From Phyllobacterium sp. YR531 (GTDB lineage Bacteria > Pseudomonadota > Alphaproteobacteria > Rhizobiales > Rhizobiaceae), in contig NZ_AKIZ01000022.1 of assembly GCF_000282595.1 (NCBI RefSeq), positions 310,001 through 374,000 of the forward strand: a stretch of 64,000 nucleotides of DNA, written 5' to 3'. The notes beneath the pieces were generated by a model. That model was not told where the DNA came from. It worked only from the letters and a program-made list of their open reading frames with translations, and searched no databases. The translations under genes and the position numbers were made by a program. Positions 6,485 through 15,070 of the stretch are shown here, one piece after another (the first letter of the stretch is position 1; each line of letters opens with the position of its first letter).

Positions 6485-7678
6485 TTAACTCTCATTTTCG
6501 GGTGCCGTTGCCGGACGCAGTTTTATCCAGACCAGAGTTGCGGCATAGCCTGTCATCAGAAGCGTTATGATGATGATCGCACCGTGTCCGCCTGCGGTTT
6601 CTAGGGTTGCACCGGAGATCATTGGACCAATGACGCTGCCGAATGTATAGGCGGAAGCGACCATAGCCATGCCTATGCCTGAAAGGGATGACGGCAGCGT
6701 AGACCCTGCTTCAATGACGGCGAGAGTATTGAGACCGCCGATGCAGCCACCCCAGAAAAACAGCGAAACGAGTATTATCCCGGGAACGCCGATTGCCGTA
6801 ATAAGAAGCAACGCGCCTGCAATAATCACGCTGATGCACAATGCCTGCGCTGCCCGGAACCCGTATTTGTCCGCGATCCAGCCGATTGGAACCTGCAGGA
6901 GTGTTCCGCCGAGCCCGAAGACACTCAAGGCAATCAATGCATTGTACTGCGGATAATCGAAGGAAATCAGATAGAGCGGCAGCAGAGACACCATGGATGT
7001 TTCAATATATCCGGCGGCAATTGTGGCAATCAAAGCCAGTGCCAGAAGCCGGACCAGTCTAGTCAGATGCTTTGTATGACTCACATCCTCTTCGGGTTTT
7101 TCGACAGACGATCCGAAACTGAAGGCTATTACAGAAAGGATGAGCAGGGCCGCATAGCCATAGAGTGAAGTCTGCTCATTGCCGGATGCAAAGATCAACA
7201 GAACCGGACCGACCGCGATGCCAAGTCCCATAAGCGTCTCGTGAATGCCGATTGCCCGGCCGCGTGTACCTTCAGGGCTGGCATGTACGATCCACGTATC
7301 GCAAGCGACCCAGCGGATTGTCAGTCCAAATCCCATCAAGAGTGACGACAGAACGAGGGCAGGCAGTGCATGGGAAACTGCAGCAAAGATGAGGGACAAT
7401 ATCGATATGGCGCTGCCTAGCTGACTGGCAAACTTCACACCGGTGCGCTTGAGGATGTAGGGTGTTGCGTGCGCGGCAAACAGCACGACGACCCATTGAA
7501 AAGAAAGAACTGTTCCGATCAGCCAGCCGGAATAGTTGATCTTGTCGAGGAGGAGTGCGAGCATAGTCGGATAGCCGCCCACTTGAACGATCTGCGCAAA
7601 CAACGACCCCGCATTGATCCAGGCTATGCCGCTTTTATCTATTCGCGTCGGGATGGCGTCTGTTTCTGCGCTGCTCAT
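6485..7678 (-). CDS. Major facilitator superfamily transporter
   Basis: A 397-residue protein with about twelve hydrophobic segments and a central cytoplasmic loop near residues 195-210 (SSVEKPEEDVSHTKH). The repeated family motifs are present in both halves (for example DKYGFRAAQA in the second half). It resembles the YcaD/QuxA-like small-molecule exporters of the inner membrane, but the substrate is unknown. It stands alone on the minus strand, with a 183-bp upstream gap towards the AAA_14 gene and an ABC-ATPase remnant just behind it. Confidence 0.8.
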   Translation of the reverse strand: MSSAETDAIPTRIDKSGIAWINAGSLFAQIVQVGGYPTMLALLLDKINYSGWLIGTVLSFQWVVVLFAAHATPYILKRTGVKFASQLGSAISILSLIFAAVSHALPALVLSSLLMGFGLTIRWVACDTWIVHASPEGTRGRAIGIHETLMGLGIAVGPVLLIFASGNEQTSLYGYAALLILSVIAFSFGSSVEKPEEDVSHTKHLTRLVRLLALALIATIAAGYIETSMVSLLPLYLISFDYPQYNALIALSVFGLGGTLLQVPIGWIADKYGFRAAQALCISVIIAGALLLITAIGVPGIILVSLFFWGGCIGGLNTLAVIEAGSTLPSSLSGIGMAMVASAYTFGSVIGPMISGATLETAGGHGAIIIITLLMTGYAATLVWIKLRPATAPENES

Positions 7679-7861
7679 GCAAGCTTCCTCAATGACAGCA
7701 AAATTGCGATCCGGTGTGCATGTTAAGCTTTGCCGTATGGTGTGCCAGCGTGGCTATTATTATTGGCGGACACATCGGGAATTATTTTCCTGAATTCGGC
7801 GCCGGTTGAGCAAGGGCCCTCTCAGCCTGACGGGCGGAACTATTTTTGGAAGGCCAGATCG

Positions 7862-9055
7862 TCAGCTAATAGCCAGTAATGCCGCACCGGCAGCGCTCAG
7901 TGGTATGACGTTTACATCGTCCTTTAGCGGAAACGTCTCGCTGCCGGGATAGACCACAATGCGCCGTGCGGGCTGGAGATCTTCGCATGCCTGATAGAAG
8001 CCGCGCTCCAGCTTTGGGCTGAGGCTGCGTTTGATTTCGATTGCCCAGAGATTCTGACCGGGAAGCGTGAGCAGCAGGTCGATCTCGGCTCCGACCGCAG
8101 TCCGGTAAAAATTCGCCTGCGTGCCATGCGGCGCGGCAGCCAGCAGGGTTTCAATGACAAAGCTTTCCCAGCTTGCACCCGCCACCGGATGACCCAGAAT
8201 ATCTTCAAGAGTGCTGAGGCCGAGAAGTGCATGGGTAAGGCCACTGTCGCGCACATAGACGCGCGGGGATTTCACCAGCCGCTTGCCCATATTTGCATGC
8301 CAGGGTTCAAGCCTGCGCACCAGCAACAGGTCAACCAGCAGATCAAGATAGGACGCTACCGTTTTGCCATCGACGCCAAGCGCGCGGGCAAAGTCCGCAG
8401 CGTTGAGCAGGCTGGATTGATGGTGGGCCAGCATGGTCCAGAAGCGCCGCAAGGTTTCTGCCGGAATGCGTGGTCCAAGCAGGGGAATATCACGCTCCAG
8501 ATAGGTGCGGATGAAATCCTGCCGCCAGCGCTGGCTTGCGCGGTCGCTTGCCGCCAGAAAACTGTCCGGAAAACCGCCGCGCACCCACAATCTGTTCATA
8601 TCCTGCGGTGGAACTTCCAGCCCGTCTATCGGCTGCATTTCCAGATAGGCGATACGGCCTGCAAGTGTCTCGCCCGATTGTTTCAGCAGGTCGATGGAGG
8701 CGGAGCCAAGAAGCAGAAAACGCCCCGTCTTGCGGCCATTGCGTCTGCCGCGATCAATTAGCCCGCGCAGGTTCTGAAACAGGTTTGGCAGGCGATGCAC
8801 CTCGTCGAGGATAACCAACCTGTCTTCGTGTTCGGCAAGATATAGCTCCGGCTCGGCAAGCTTTGCCCTGTCCGCGTCGGATTCCAGATCAAGATAGATT
8901 GAAGGGCGCTGCTCCGCGACTTCCAGCGCAAGCGTAGTTTTGCCCACCTGCCTTGGCCCGATCAGGGCAACAGCAGGAGAAGTATCCAGAAGTTCGAAGA
9001 GTTCAGCAGTGATGCGACGCTCAATCATCCTTGTAATTATGGAGTGTAATTCCAT
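7862..9055 (-). CDS. AAA_14 / DUF4143 ATPase
   Basis: A 397-residue protein. The N-terminal AAA_14 domain has Walker A GPRQVGKTT (residues 33-41) and Walker B LVILDEV. The C-terminal DUF4143 domain has a restriction-endonuclease-like core with AEIDLLL...WAIEIKRS (a D-ExK-like arrangement). Such proteins are widespread in bacteria and archaea, often horizontally moved and of unproven function; roles in defence or as stand-alone toxins have been suggested. ATG at 9055 has no clear ribosome binding site; an internal ATG at 9028 (MIERRI) follows AAGG and is an alternative. No partner gene is next to it. Confidence 0.85.
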   Translation of the reverse strand: MELHSIITRMIERRITAELFELLDTSPAVALIGPRQVGKTTLALEVAEQRPSIYLDLESDADRAKLAEPELYLAEHEDRLVILDEVHRLPNLFQNLRGLIDRGRRNGRKTGRFLLLGSASIDLLKQSGETLAGRIAYLEMQPIDGLEVPPQDMNRLWVRGGFPDSFLAASDRASQRWRQDFIRTYLERDIPLLGPRIPAETLRRFWTMLAHHQSSLLNAADFARALGVDGKTVASYLDLLVDLLLVRRLEPWHANMGKRLVKSPRVYVRDSGLTHALLGLSTLEDILGHPVAGASWESFVIETLLAAAPHGTQANFYRTAVGAEIDLLLTLPGQNLWAIEIKRSLSPKLERGFYQACEDLQPARRIVVYPGSETFPLKDDVNVIPLSAAGAALLAIS

Positions 9056-9151
9056 AAATGCAAGGATAAACTGCTTGTTTTTGGCTTAAAAGAAGAATGA
9101 TTGATTAGTAGAGTCAGCAATACGGGCAATTGCTGGCATAATCCCTGCACT

Positions 9152-9676
9152 TCATGGAGTCCAGTTGATAGCCGGCCACTCCTGTGTTGTTTCCGCTTGT
9201 ACGGGTCGCTCAAGATATGTCGACAGGACCACATAGCTTCGTGTCGCCTTGACGCCGGGGGCGGCATAGAGCTGTGCCAAGAGATGCTCCAAGGCCTGCG
9301 TTCCGCTGGTGCGCACTTTCAGCAGCATGCAGGCATCGCCCGCGACCGAATGTATCTCTTCCACTTCAGGATATTGGCGGATTGCCAGGAAAGCCGGTGT
9401 CTTCCCCCAGCCTGCCGTATCAACATGGACAAAGGCCAGCAGCGGCTTGTCCACGCTGACTGGATCTATCAAGGTCGAGACAGTTTTGATCGCGCCGCGC
9501 TGGCGAAGGCGCTTGACGCGTTCATGGGCCGCAGGAGCAGAAAGCCCGACTCTCTTGCCAAGTTCAGTGTAGCTCAGCGTCGCATCCTCGACCAATTGGC
9601 CTAACAGCTTTCGGTCCATCGGGTCGGCGGCAGGTGCCCGGTTGCTGTCCTGCGGAATGCCATCTGTTTTTTTCAT
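9152..9676 (-). CDS. Lrp/AsnC family transcriptional regulator
   Basis: A 174-residue protein with an N-terminal winged helix-turn-helix (about residues 20-65, DRKLLGQLVEDATLSYTELG) and a C-terminal RAM/AsnC ligand domain. Lrp-type proteins assemble into octamers and sense amino acids. The N-terminal 17 residues are longer than usual and of low complexity. It is divergent from the MFS exporter at 9728 with a 51-bp gap, the classical arrangement of an Lrp-type regulator that controls an amino-acid exporter. Confidence 0.88.
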   Translation of the reverse strand: MKKTDGIPQDSNRAPAADPMDRKLLGQLVEDATLSYTELGKRVGLSAPAAHERVKRLRQRGAIKTVSTLIDPVSVDKPLLAFVHVDTAGWGKTPAFLAIRQYPEVEEIHSVAGDACMLLKVRTSGTQALEHLLAQLYAAPGVKATRSYVVLSTYLERPVQAETTQEWPAINWTP

Positions 9677-9727
9677 GCTTTTACATTCCTCTATTGAGAC
9701 TGAATATCATTAGGTTATTCTAACTTC

Positions 9728-10930
9728 ATGCAGAATAATATAAAGCAAAAAAATAAATCCTTGACATCACCCTTCCCATTGATCGTGTGGATGCTGACGG
9801 GATGTATCGGGCTAATCGGCTCAAACTCGCTTGCGTTGGGACCGATTGCCCCGACTATTGCCGCCAGTTTCGGCTCCGAAGTTCAACAGGTCATGCTGGC
9901 GTCTGCCGCTTTCGGGCTGGGTACCGCTCTCGGCGCACTTGCTTTGGGGCAGGTGATTGACCGGGTCGGCCCACGCAGAACGCTGGCCTATGTCATGTTG
10001 ATCATGGCTTTAGGCTTTTTCGGCTGCGGCATTGCAAATGGCGCAATGGTTCTCGTTGCATCACAATTTCTCGTGGGCCTGTCGGCAGGCGTCGCCCTGC
10101 CTGCCATCTATACGCTGGCGGCAGTCGTTGCATTGCCCGGGCATGAAGGACGGACGATCGGCGTGGTTCTGACCGGCTGGACGATAAGCATGGTGGCTGG
10201 TGTACCGCTTTCGACGCTGATTGCCGATGGTTTCGGCTGGCGTATGTTTTATTTCACGATTGCAGTTGCGGCACTTGCTGCAGGTGCGGGCATGTTGCTC
10301 AATGGGCGGAAACAGGAGGAGCGCGCAGGGTCAGCAGCGGGTAGCCCGATTACAGCCTTGGCGATCAAGGGAGTCTTGCCGCTACTGGCCGCTTGCGCAT
10401 GCTTCATGGCCGCTTTTTATGGCGTCTATGCCTATGTGGGCAATCATTTGCATATCAATCTTGGCTATCCCGTTCGGGCCAATGGGCTGGCAGCAGTGTT
10501 CTATGGTCTCGGTTTTGGCAGTGCGGTTTTTCTGGACCGCCATATGGATGCGCATAGTGGTCGCCGTATTCTGCTGCCTGTACTCTTTCTCGCCGTCGCA
10601 CTGGTCTTTGTCCTGATGGCGCTTTTGTCCGGCAGCTATATCGGCATGCTTGTGGTAATGGCGATCTGGGGCCTTGCCAACCATTTCGGGCTGAATGTGC
10701 TCATCATGCGCCTGACCGCGCTTGAACCAACGCAACGCGGGGCAATCATGGGCCTGAACAGTGCTGTGACATATCTTGCCCTGTTTGCGGGAACCATTGC
10801 AATGGGCAAGGTCTATGCGGCGGAGGGCTTCATTTCCCTTGCCCTTTGCGGTGCTGTGCTCAGCCTGTTGGCGTGCGCCTTTGCCCTGTTTGCTGTCAGG
10901 GCAAAGACAGTACAGAGGGCTTCGGCCTGA
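9728..10930 (+). CDS. MFS transporter, AraJ/PbuE-like exporter
   Basis: A 400-residue protein with twelve predicted membrane segments and the DRVGPRR loop motif between segments 2 and 3. The N-terminus is short and Asn/Lys-rich. Members of this branch export sugars, purines, arabinose-like compounds or amino acids from the cytoplasm. The divergent Lrp/AsnC gene, only 51 bp away, suggests regulation by an amino acid and perhaps an amino-acid or related substrate. It converges on the PfkB kinase gene with a six-base gap. Confidence 0.83.
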   Translation: MQNNIKQKNKSLTSPFPLIVWMLTGCIGLIGSNSLALGPIAPTIAASFGSEVQQVMLASAAFGLGTALGALALGQVIDRVGPRRTLAYVMLIMALGFFGCGIANGAMVLVASQFLVGLSAGVALPAIYTLAAVVALPGHEGRTIGVVLTGWTISMVAGVPLSTLIADGFGWRMFYFTIAVAALAAGAGMLLNGRKQEERAGSAAGSPITALAIKGVLPLLAACACFMAAFYGVYAYVGNHLHINLGYPVRANGLAAVFYGLGFGSAVFLDRHMDAHSGRRILLPVLFLAVALVFVLMALLSGSYIGMLVVMAIWGLANHFGLNVLIMRLTALEPTQRGAIMGLNSAVTYLALFAGTIAMGKVYAAEGFISLALCGAVLSLLACAFALFAVRAKTVQRASA

Positions 10931-10936
10931 GAGGCT

Positions 10937-11872
10937 TCAGCCCAGCTCACTCCGCCATGGCGGGTTGGCTCCGGCACGGGAAACCGTAACAGCTGCTGCC
11001 TTCGCGCCAAGTGTAAGCGCGGCGCTGATCTGCGCTGCTGTCAGTGATGGCAGCGCTTCTTTTGATAACAGTCCGGCTTCCTGCAGGGAGGCCAGCACAC
11101 CTGCCGTGAAAGTATCGCCTGCACCGACAGTATCGACAACCTCAACCCGCTGCGCATCGACATGCACAGTCTGATCCTGCGTATAGCCGGTCACGCCATC
11201 GGCGCCATGAGTTACGAGGATCAGTTTTGGTCCCTGTTCGCCTGCCGGGACAATCCAGCGCTTTGCGATCTCAGGGATTGTGCCAGCTTCGCCGAACCAA
11301 CGCAGATCCTCGTCCGAAATCTTGACGATATCAGTCATGGCAATCATGCGGCGCATACGGGCAAGGTGTTTTTCCTTGTCTTGTATAAAGCCGGGGCGGA
11401 TATTCGGATCAAGCACGATCACGCGCTTTTCATGTTCGCGCGCCATCAGTGCTTCGTAGGTTGCACCGCATGGCTCGGGGATCAGGCTGATCGCTCCGAA
11501 TTGCACTGTGGTGACATTATCGTCCAGTACCGGCAGATGATCCGTTGTCAGGGAGCGTCCCGCACTGTTCTCATCGTAGAAAATATAACTCGCCTGTCCG
11601 TCAACGAGGCGCACAAACGCAAGCGTTGTCGGCTGCGGTGAAATATGCGCATAGCGCGTACCAACATGGTTTTGCGCCAGGCTGTCCCGCAACATCTGGC
11701 CGAAGAAATCGGAAGAAATTCCCGAAAAGAATTCGGTCGGCACACCAAGCCGTCCAAGGGCGATTGCCGTATTGAAAACAGCGCCGCCGACATAGGGTGC
11801 AAAGGCAGCTTCTCCGGCACCGGTCTGGCGCGGCAGCATGTCGATCAGGGCTTCACCACAACATAAAATCAT
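10937..11872 (-). CDS. PfkB-family carbohydrate kinase (fructokinase-like)
   Basis: A 311-residue ribokinase/PfkB kinase. Two signatures are visible: an N-terminal GG motif (YVGGAVFNTA, about 28-37) and the catalytic DTVGAGDTF loop with Asp253. Short length and a starting CGEALIDMLP point to the fructokinase group. It transfers phosphate from ATP to a sugar in the cytoplasm. It is the last gene of a minus-strand operon with a ROK regulator and a FucU-type mutarotase (gap to the latter 17 bases). Together with the divergent frc transport operon it can phosphorylate imported fructose or a related hexose. Confidence 0.85.
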   Translation of the reverse strand: MILCCGEALIDMLPRQTGAGEAAFAPYVGGAVFNTAIALGRLGVPTEFFSGISSDFFGQMLRDSLAQNHVGTRYAHISPQPTTLAFVRLVDGQASYIFYDENSAGRSLTTDHLPVLDDNVTTVQFGAISLIPEPCGATYEALMAREHEKRVIVLDPNIRPGFIQDKEKHLARMRRMIAMTDIVKISDEDLRWFGEAGTIPEIAKRWIVPAGEQGPKLILVTHGADGVTGYTQDQTVHVDAQRVEVVDTVGAGDTFTAGVLASLQEAGLLSKEALPSLTAAQISAALTLGAKAAAVTVSRAGANPPWRSELG

Positions 11873-11889
11873 CGAATATCTCTCTGGAG

Positions 11890-12327
11890 TCAGGACTTAT
11901 CAGGATAGATCACACCCTTGCGGATGATGATATTGGCATAAAGTCGGAGTTCACCTGTCGCAACGATTGTGTGAGCCCTTTTGATACGCGCATAAAGCGC
12001 ATCACCATCAAGCGCAACCAGCTCAAACCCCGGCGCGCGTTTGGCGCAGATTGCCTGCATTTCGTCATGGACAGGATCGGCACGGGCAGGATCACCCATT
12101 ACAGAAGCGCGAAACAGCGCCTGCGGTACAAATCTATCGACCGGCAGCACCTGCAGGATTGCGTCGAGCAGCGGGATTAGCCGTAGTCCGTCGGCACGGA
12201 TCAGGCGGCGAGCATCTTCCTGCGCAGGGTAATTGCCATCGACGAGTGCGATCTCGTCGCCATGTCCCATGGCGCGCAACGTGGCCAACAGTTCCGGCCC
12301 CAGCATGGGGGGAATTCCAATCAGCAT
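11890..12327 (-). CDS. RbsD/FucU-family sugar mutarotase
   Basis: A 145-residue protein matching FucU/RbsD over its whole length. The expected catalytic His22 (MGHGDEIALVDGNYPA) and the C-terminal YANIIIRKGV are present. These decameric enzymes interconvert ring forms of monosaccharides such as fucose or ribose, making the form used by kinases and isomerases. It lies between the ROK regulator (two-base gap) and the PfkB kinase. The context of a fructose/mannose/ribose-type transporter suggests a hexose or pentose substrate. Confidence 0.85.
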   Translation of the reverse strand: MLIGIPPMLGPELLATLRAMGHGDEIALVDGNYPAQEDARRLIRADGLRLIPLLDAILQVLPVDRFVPQALFRASVMGDPARADPVHDEMQAICAKRAPGFELVALDGDALYARIKRAHTIVATGELRLYANIIIRKGVIYPDKS

Positions 12328-12329
12328 TT

Positions 12330-13550
12330 CTAGATTTCTTTCCTGAAGAGCTTTTGTCCCAGAAGGAAGCGGTCAGCCAGCGGCAGGCTTGCGGCTCCCA
12401 GTGAGCGGGCGTGAATGCCGACAGTTCCTGCAAGAATGGCGGGAAGCGCAATTCCTTCCAGCCGGAATGTCCCTATATGCTTCTGGACGGATTCCACCAC
12501 GCGAGCGCGGACATCTTCCGGCATCCAGCCATCGATGATGGCGGCCTCGAAATCGACAACCGACGCCGATGCCACAACCGCCTGCGCTATGGCCTTTCCT
12601 GCCGTATCGATCCATTCGTCGAGTTCCGGACCCATCGGGCCCCAATCATAAGGCGAAGCCCATAGCGGGGAGGGGTCGCGGCCAAGTGCGGTGACGACCT
12701 TTTCCAATCCGGTGATCGACGCCATATCGATCAGCTGCCGTGTTTTGCCGTCCGTGCCGGTAACAGGCATCGAGCCCAAGGCGCCCGCATTGCCGCTGCG
12801 TCCGGGATAAAGGCTGCCATTGATGACAATGCCGCCACCGATGAAGGAGCCAATATAAAAATAGACGAAATCATTCAGGTCCTTGGTTTGACCGAAGACC
12901 AGTTCTGCACCGCAGGCAGCGCTCATGTCGTTCTGCAGATAGGCCGGGAATGGACAAAGCTCCTGAACGCGCGCACGGATATCGCAGTCGCGCCACTGAT
13001 CCAGAACTTCCTGCGGCGCGCCAATCGTATCGGCCCATTTCCACAGTTCGAAGGGCGCTGCAATTCCGATGCCGGCGATCTTTTCGCGCTGCTTTGGTGT
13101 CAGTTCGGCCATCATCTCATTCATGCCATCTGCCGCTATGCGGAAGATGGGCTCAGGCGCAAGGTAATCATAGGGGACATGCCGCATGGAGCGGATGCGA
13201 CCGACGAAATCGATCAGCACAAGATCGGCGCTGCGCCGTCCGATCTTGAAACCGAAGAAGAATGCACCTTCAGGATTGAGCGCCATCGGGATCATCGGCT
13301 GGCCGATACGGCCGCGCAAGGGCTCTTCGCGGATCAGCAACTCGTCGGCTTCAAGCATGCGCATGATGATCGAGCTTGTCTGTGCCGAAAGCCCGCTCAT
13401 GCGTGCAATAGCTGTCTTGGCAAGGCTGCCATGCTGACGCAACAACGAAAGCACCACACGCTCATTGTGATCGCGCATGCCGCTCTGGTTCGTACCGTGA
13501 TGATGCGACGGCCTTGCAGCAGCACTTCGCTCCGATACTCGAATGCTCAA
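12330..13550 (-). CDS. ROK family transcriptional repressor of the sugar locus
   Basis: A 406-residue NagC/XylR-type protein. The N-terminal winged helix-turn-helix covers about residues 30-85 (HGSLAKTAIARMSGLSAQT) and is followed by an actin-like ROK sugar-binding domain with FIGGGIVINGSLYPGRSGNAG. The region usually occupied by the CXCGXXGC zinc motif reads SMPVTGTDGKT, so zinc ligands appear lost. It heads the operon with the FucU and PfkB genes and is divergent from frcB. The 38-bp dyad in the gap is the probable operator. It very likely represses both directions until the transported sugar or its phosphate binds. Confidence 0.87.
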   Translation of the reverse strand: MSIRVSERSAAARPSHHHGTNQSGMRDHNERVVLSLLRQHGSLAKTAIARMSGLSAQTSSIIMRMLEADELLIREEPLRGRIGQPMIPMALNPEGAFFFGFKIGRRSADLVLIDFVGRIRSMRHVPYDYLAPEPIFRIAADGMNEMMAELTPKQREKIAGIGIAAPFELWKWADTIGAPQEVLDQWRDCDIRARVQELCPFPAYLQNDMSAACGAELVFGQTKDLNDFVYFYIGSFIGGGIVINGSLYPGRSGNAGALGSMPVTGTDGKTRQLIDMASITGLEKVVTALGRDPSPLWASPYDWGPMGPELDEWIDTAGKAIAQAVVASASVVDFEAAIIDGWMPEDVRARVVESVQKHIGTFRLEGIALPAILAGTVGIHARSLGAASLPLADRFLLGQKLFRKEI

Positions 13551-13597
13551 CGAATTCCTCCCGATTTCAAATTGACAATGAAGCCGCTACTGTCTCA

Positions 13598-13635
13598 TGT
13601 CAATATTAAATCACAGTGATTTATTAATGTTGACA
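13598..13635. promoter_or_regulatory. Long imperfect dyad, probable ROK operator
   Basis: An inverted repeat spans 13598-13635. Its core is AAATCAC-A-GTGATTT and the outer arms read TGTCAA and TTGACA, with matching ATTAA blocks in between. It sits in the 230-bp gap between the divergent ROK gene and frcB, where a repressor dimer would shut off both. The centre is AT-rich, as in known NagC/Mlc-type sites. Confidence 0.6.
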
Positions 13636-13780
13636 GGCTGCGGAGAGTGGTATTTGCTTATGCGAGCACTTGGCCGGGAGGATAACTGTCCGAGGTGTTT
13701 GGAGAATTAACCAAGAGACCGGTGGAACATCGGCTCAACGCGGACGCGCATGTGCTTGCCGCGCTACAGGAGGAAGTTGC

Positions 13781-14815
13781 ATGGCTAGAAATCTGTATTT
13801 GAAATCCACTGTTTTCGGAGCTGCTGCGGTCGCTCTGGCTGCTTTTGCCGCTCCAGCGCAGGCCGCGGATGTCAGCGCGTGCCTGATCACCAAGACAGAC
13901 ACCAACCCGTTCTTCGTCAAGATGAAGGAAGGTGCACAAGCTAAGGCCAAGGAACTCGGCGTTGAGCTGAAATCCTATGCCGGCAAGATTGATGGCGATA
14001 GTGAAAGCCAGGTTGCAGCCATTGAAACCTGCATTGCCGATGGCGCCAAAGGCATCCTGATCACCGCTTCCGATACGGCAGGTATTGTTTCGTCGGTCAA
14101 GCAGGCACGCGATGCCGGTCTTCTGGTTATCGCTCTCGATACCCCGCTCGATCCGGTCGATGCTGCTGATGCCACCTTTGCGACAGATAACCTTCTGGCC
14201 GGTGAGTTGATCGGCAAGTGGGCCGCTGGCACTCTTGGCGACAAGGCCAAGGACGCGAAGATTGCATTCCTCGACCTGACACCATCACAGCCATCGGTCG
14301 ACGTTCTGCGCGATCAGGGCTTCATGAAGGGCTTTGGCATTGACGTCGTGGACATCAACAAGATTGGCGATGAAACAGACCCGCGCATCGTTGGTCACGA
14401 TATTACCAACGGCAATGAAGAAGGCGGCCGCAAGGCAATGGAAAGCCTTCTGCAGAAAGACCCGAGCATCAATGTCGTGCACACGATCAACGAGCCTGCT
14501 GCTGCCGGTGCTTACGAAGCACTGAAAGCTGTCGGCAAGGAAAAGGATGTCTTGATTGTCTCCATCGACGGCGGTTGCCCGGGCGTGAAGAATGTTGAGG
14601 CTGGTGTTATCGGCGCAACCTCGCAGCAGTACCCGCTGGCCATGGCTGCTCTCGGCATCGAGGCGATCAAGAAGTTCGCTGATAGCGGCGAAAAGCCAAA
14701 GCCAACCGAAGGCAAAGCCTTCTTTGACACCGGCGTTTCACTCGTCACCGACAAGCCGGTTTCAGGTGTTGAATCCATCAGCGTCAAGGATGGTCTGGCC
14801 AAGTGCTGGGGCTGA
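13781..14815 (+). CDS. frcB: Fructose-type ABC transporter, periplasmic binding protein
   Basis: A 344-residue protein with a Sec signal peptide (residues 1-28, ending APAQA-AD) and a mature Peripla_BP_4 fold ([15 protein letters not shown]). It corresponds to FrcB of rhizobia, which binds fructose and, more weakly, mannose and ribose. The start used is the ATG at 13781, directly after CAGGAGGAA; a longer frame upstream is open but has no ribosome binding site and would put the signal peptide inside. First gene of frcBCA-lyxI-frcK. It is separated from frcC by 255 bp with a large folded repeat, so a binding-protein-only transcript is likely. Confidence 0.9.
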   Translation: MARNLYLKSTVFGAAAVALAAFAAPAQAADVSACLITKTDTNPFFVKMKEGAQAKAKELGVELKSYAGKIDGDSESQVAAIETCIADGAKGILITASDTAGIVSSVKQARDAGLLVIALDTPLDPVDAADATFATDNLLAGELIGKWAAGTLGDKAKDAKIAFLDLTPSQPSVDVLRDQGFMKGFGIDVVDINKIGDETDPRIVGHDITNGNEEGGRKAMESLLQKDPSINVVHTINEPAAAGAYEALKAVGKEKDVLIVSIDGGCPGVKNVEAGVIGATSQQYPLAMAALGIEAIKKFADSGEKPKPTEGKAFFDTGVSLVTDKPVSGVESISVKDGLAKCWG

Positions 14816-14848
14816 TTTAGAGCGAAGACATTAAAAGTGATGGCGCCT

Positions 14849-15028
14849 ATCTCCCCCCTTGTGGGGGAGAAAGGGTTTTCCTGAGTTTAGCCTCTTTGCT
14901 AAACTCTTGGAAAATCCAAGAGAGGGGATCTTCAAGCATATCAGAGGTCCCCCCTCTCTTGCGATTTCTAGCACTTAGCCAAGAAGCTAAGATGCTGAAA
15001 TCGCTTTCTCTCCCGCAAGGGGAGAGAT
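14849..15028. repeat. 180-bp folded repeat element between frcB and frcC
   Basis: The outer arms (about 25 bp, 14849-14873 and 15004-15028) are near-perfect inverted repeats built on CTCCCC-TTG-GGGGAG. Inside are three further stem-loops: GAGTTTAGC/GCTAAACTC (14883-14906), CAAGAGAGGGG/CCCCTCTCTTG (about 14917-14961) and AGCACTTAGC/GCTAAGATGCT (14970-14996). It looks like an interspersed palindromic element of the kind common in Rhizobiales. A piece of the same motif is found behind frcA. In RNA it would protect the frcB message from decay. Confidence 0.65.
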
Positions 15029-15070
15029 AAGGCGGCATCCGAAACGGATTATCCTTCCGGAGGTCACATT

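Noticed and set aside
6203-6604. 133-codon plus-strand frame in front of the MFS gene
   Set aside because: It runs into the antisense of the MFS gene, has no homology, and the opposite strand carries the ABC-ATPase tail.
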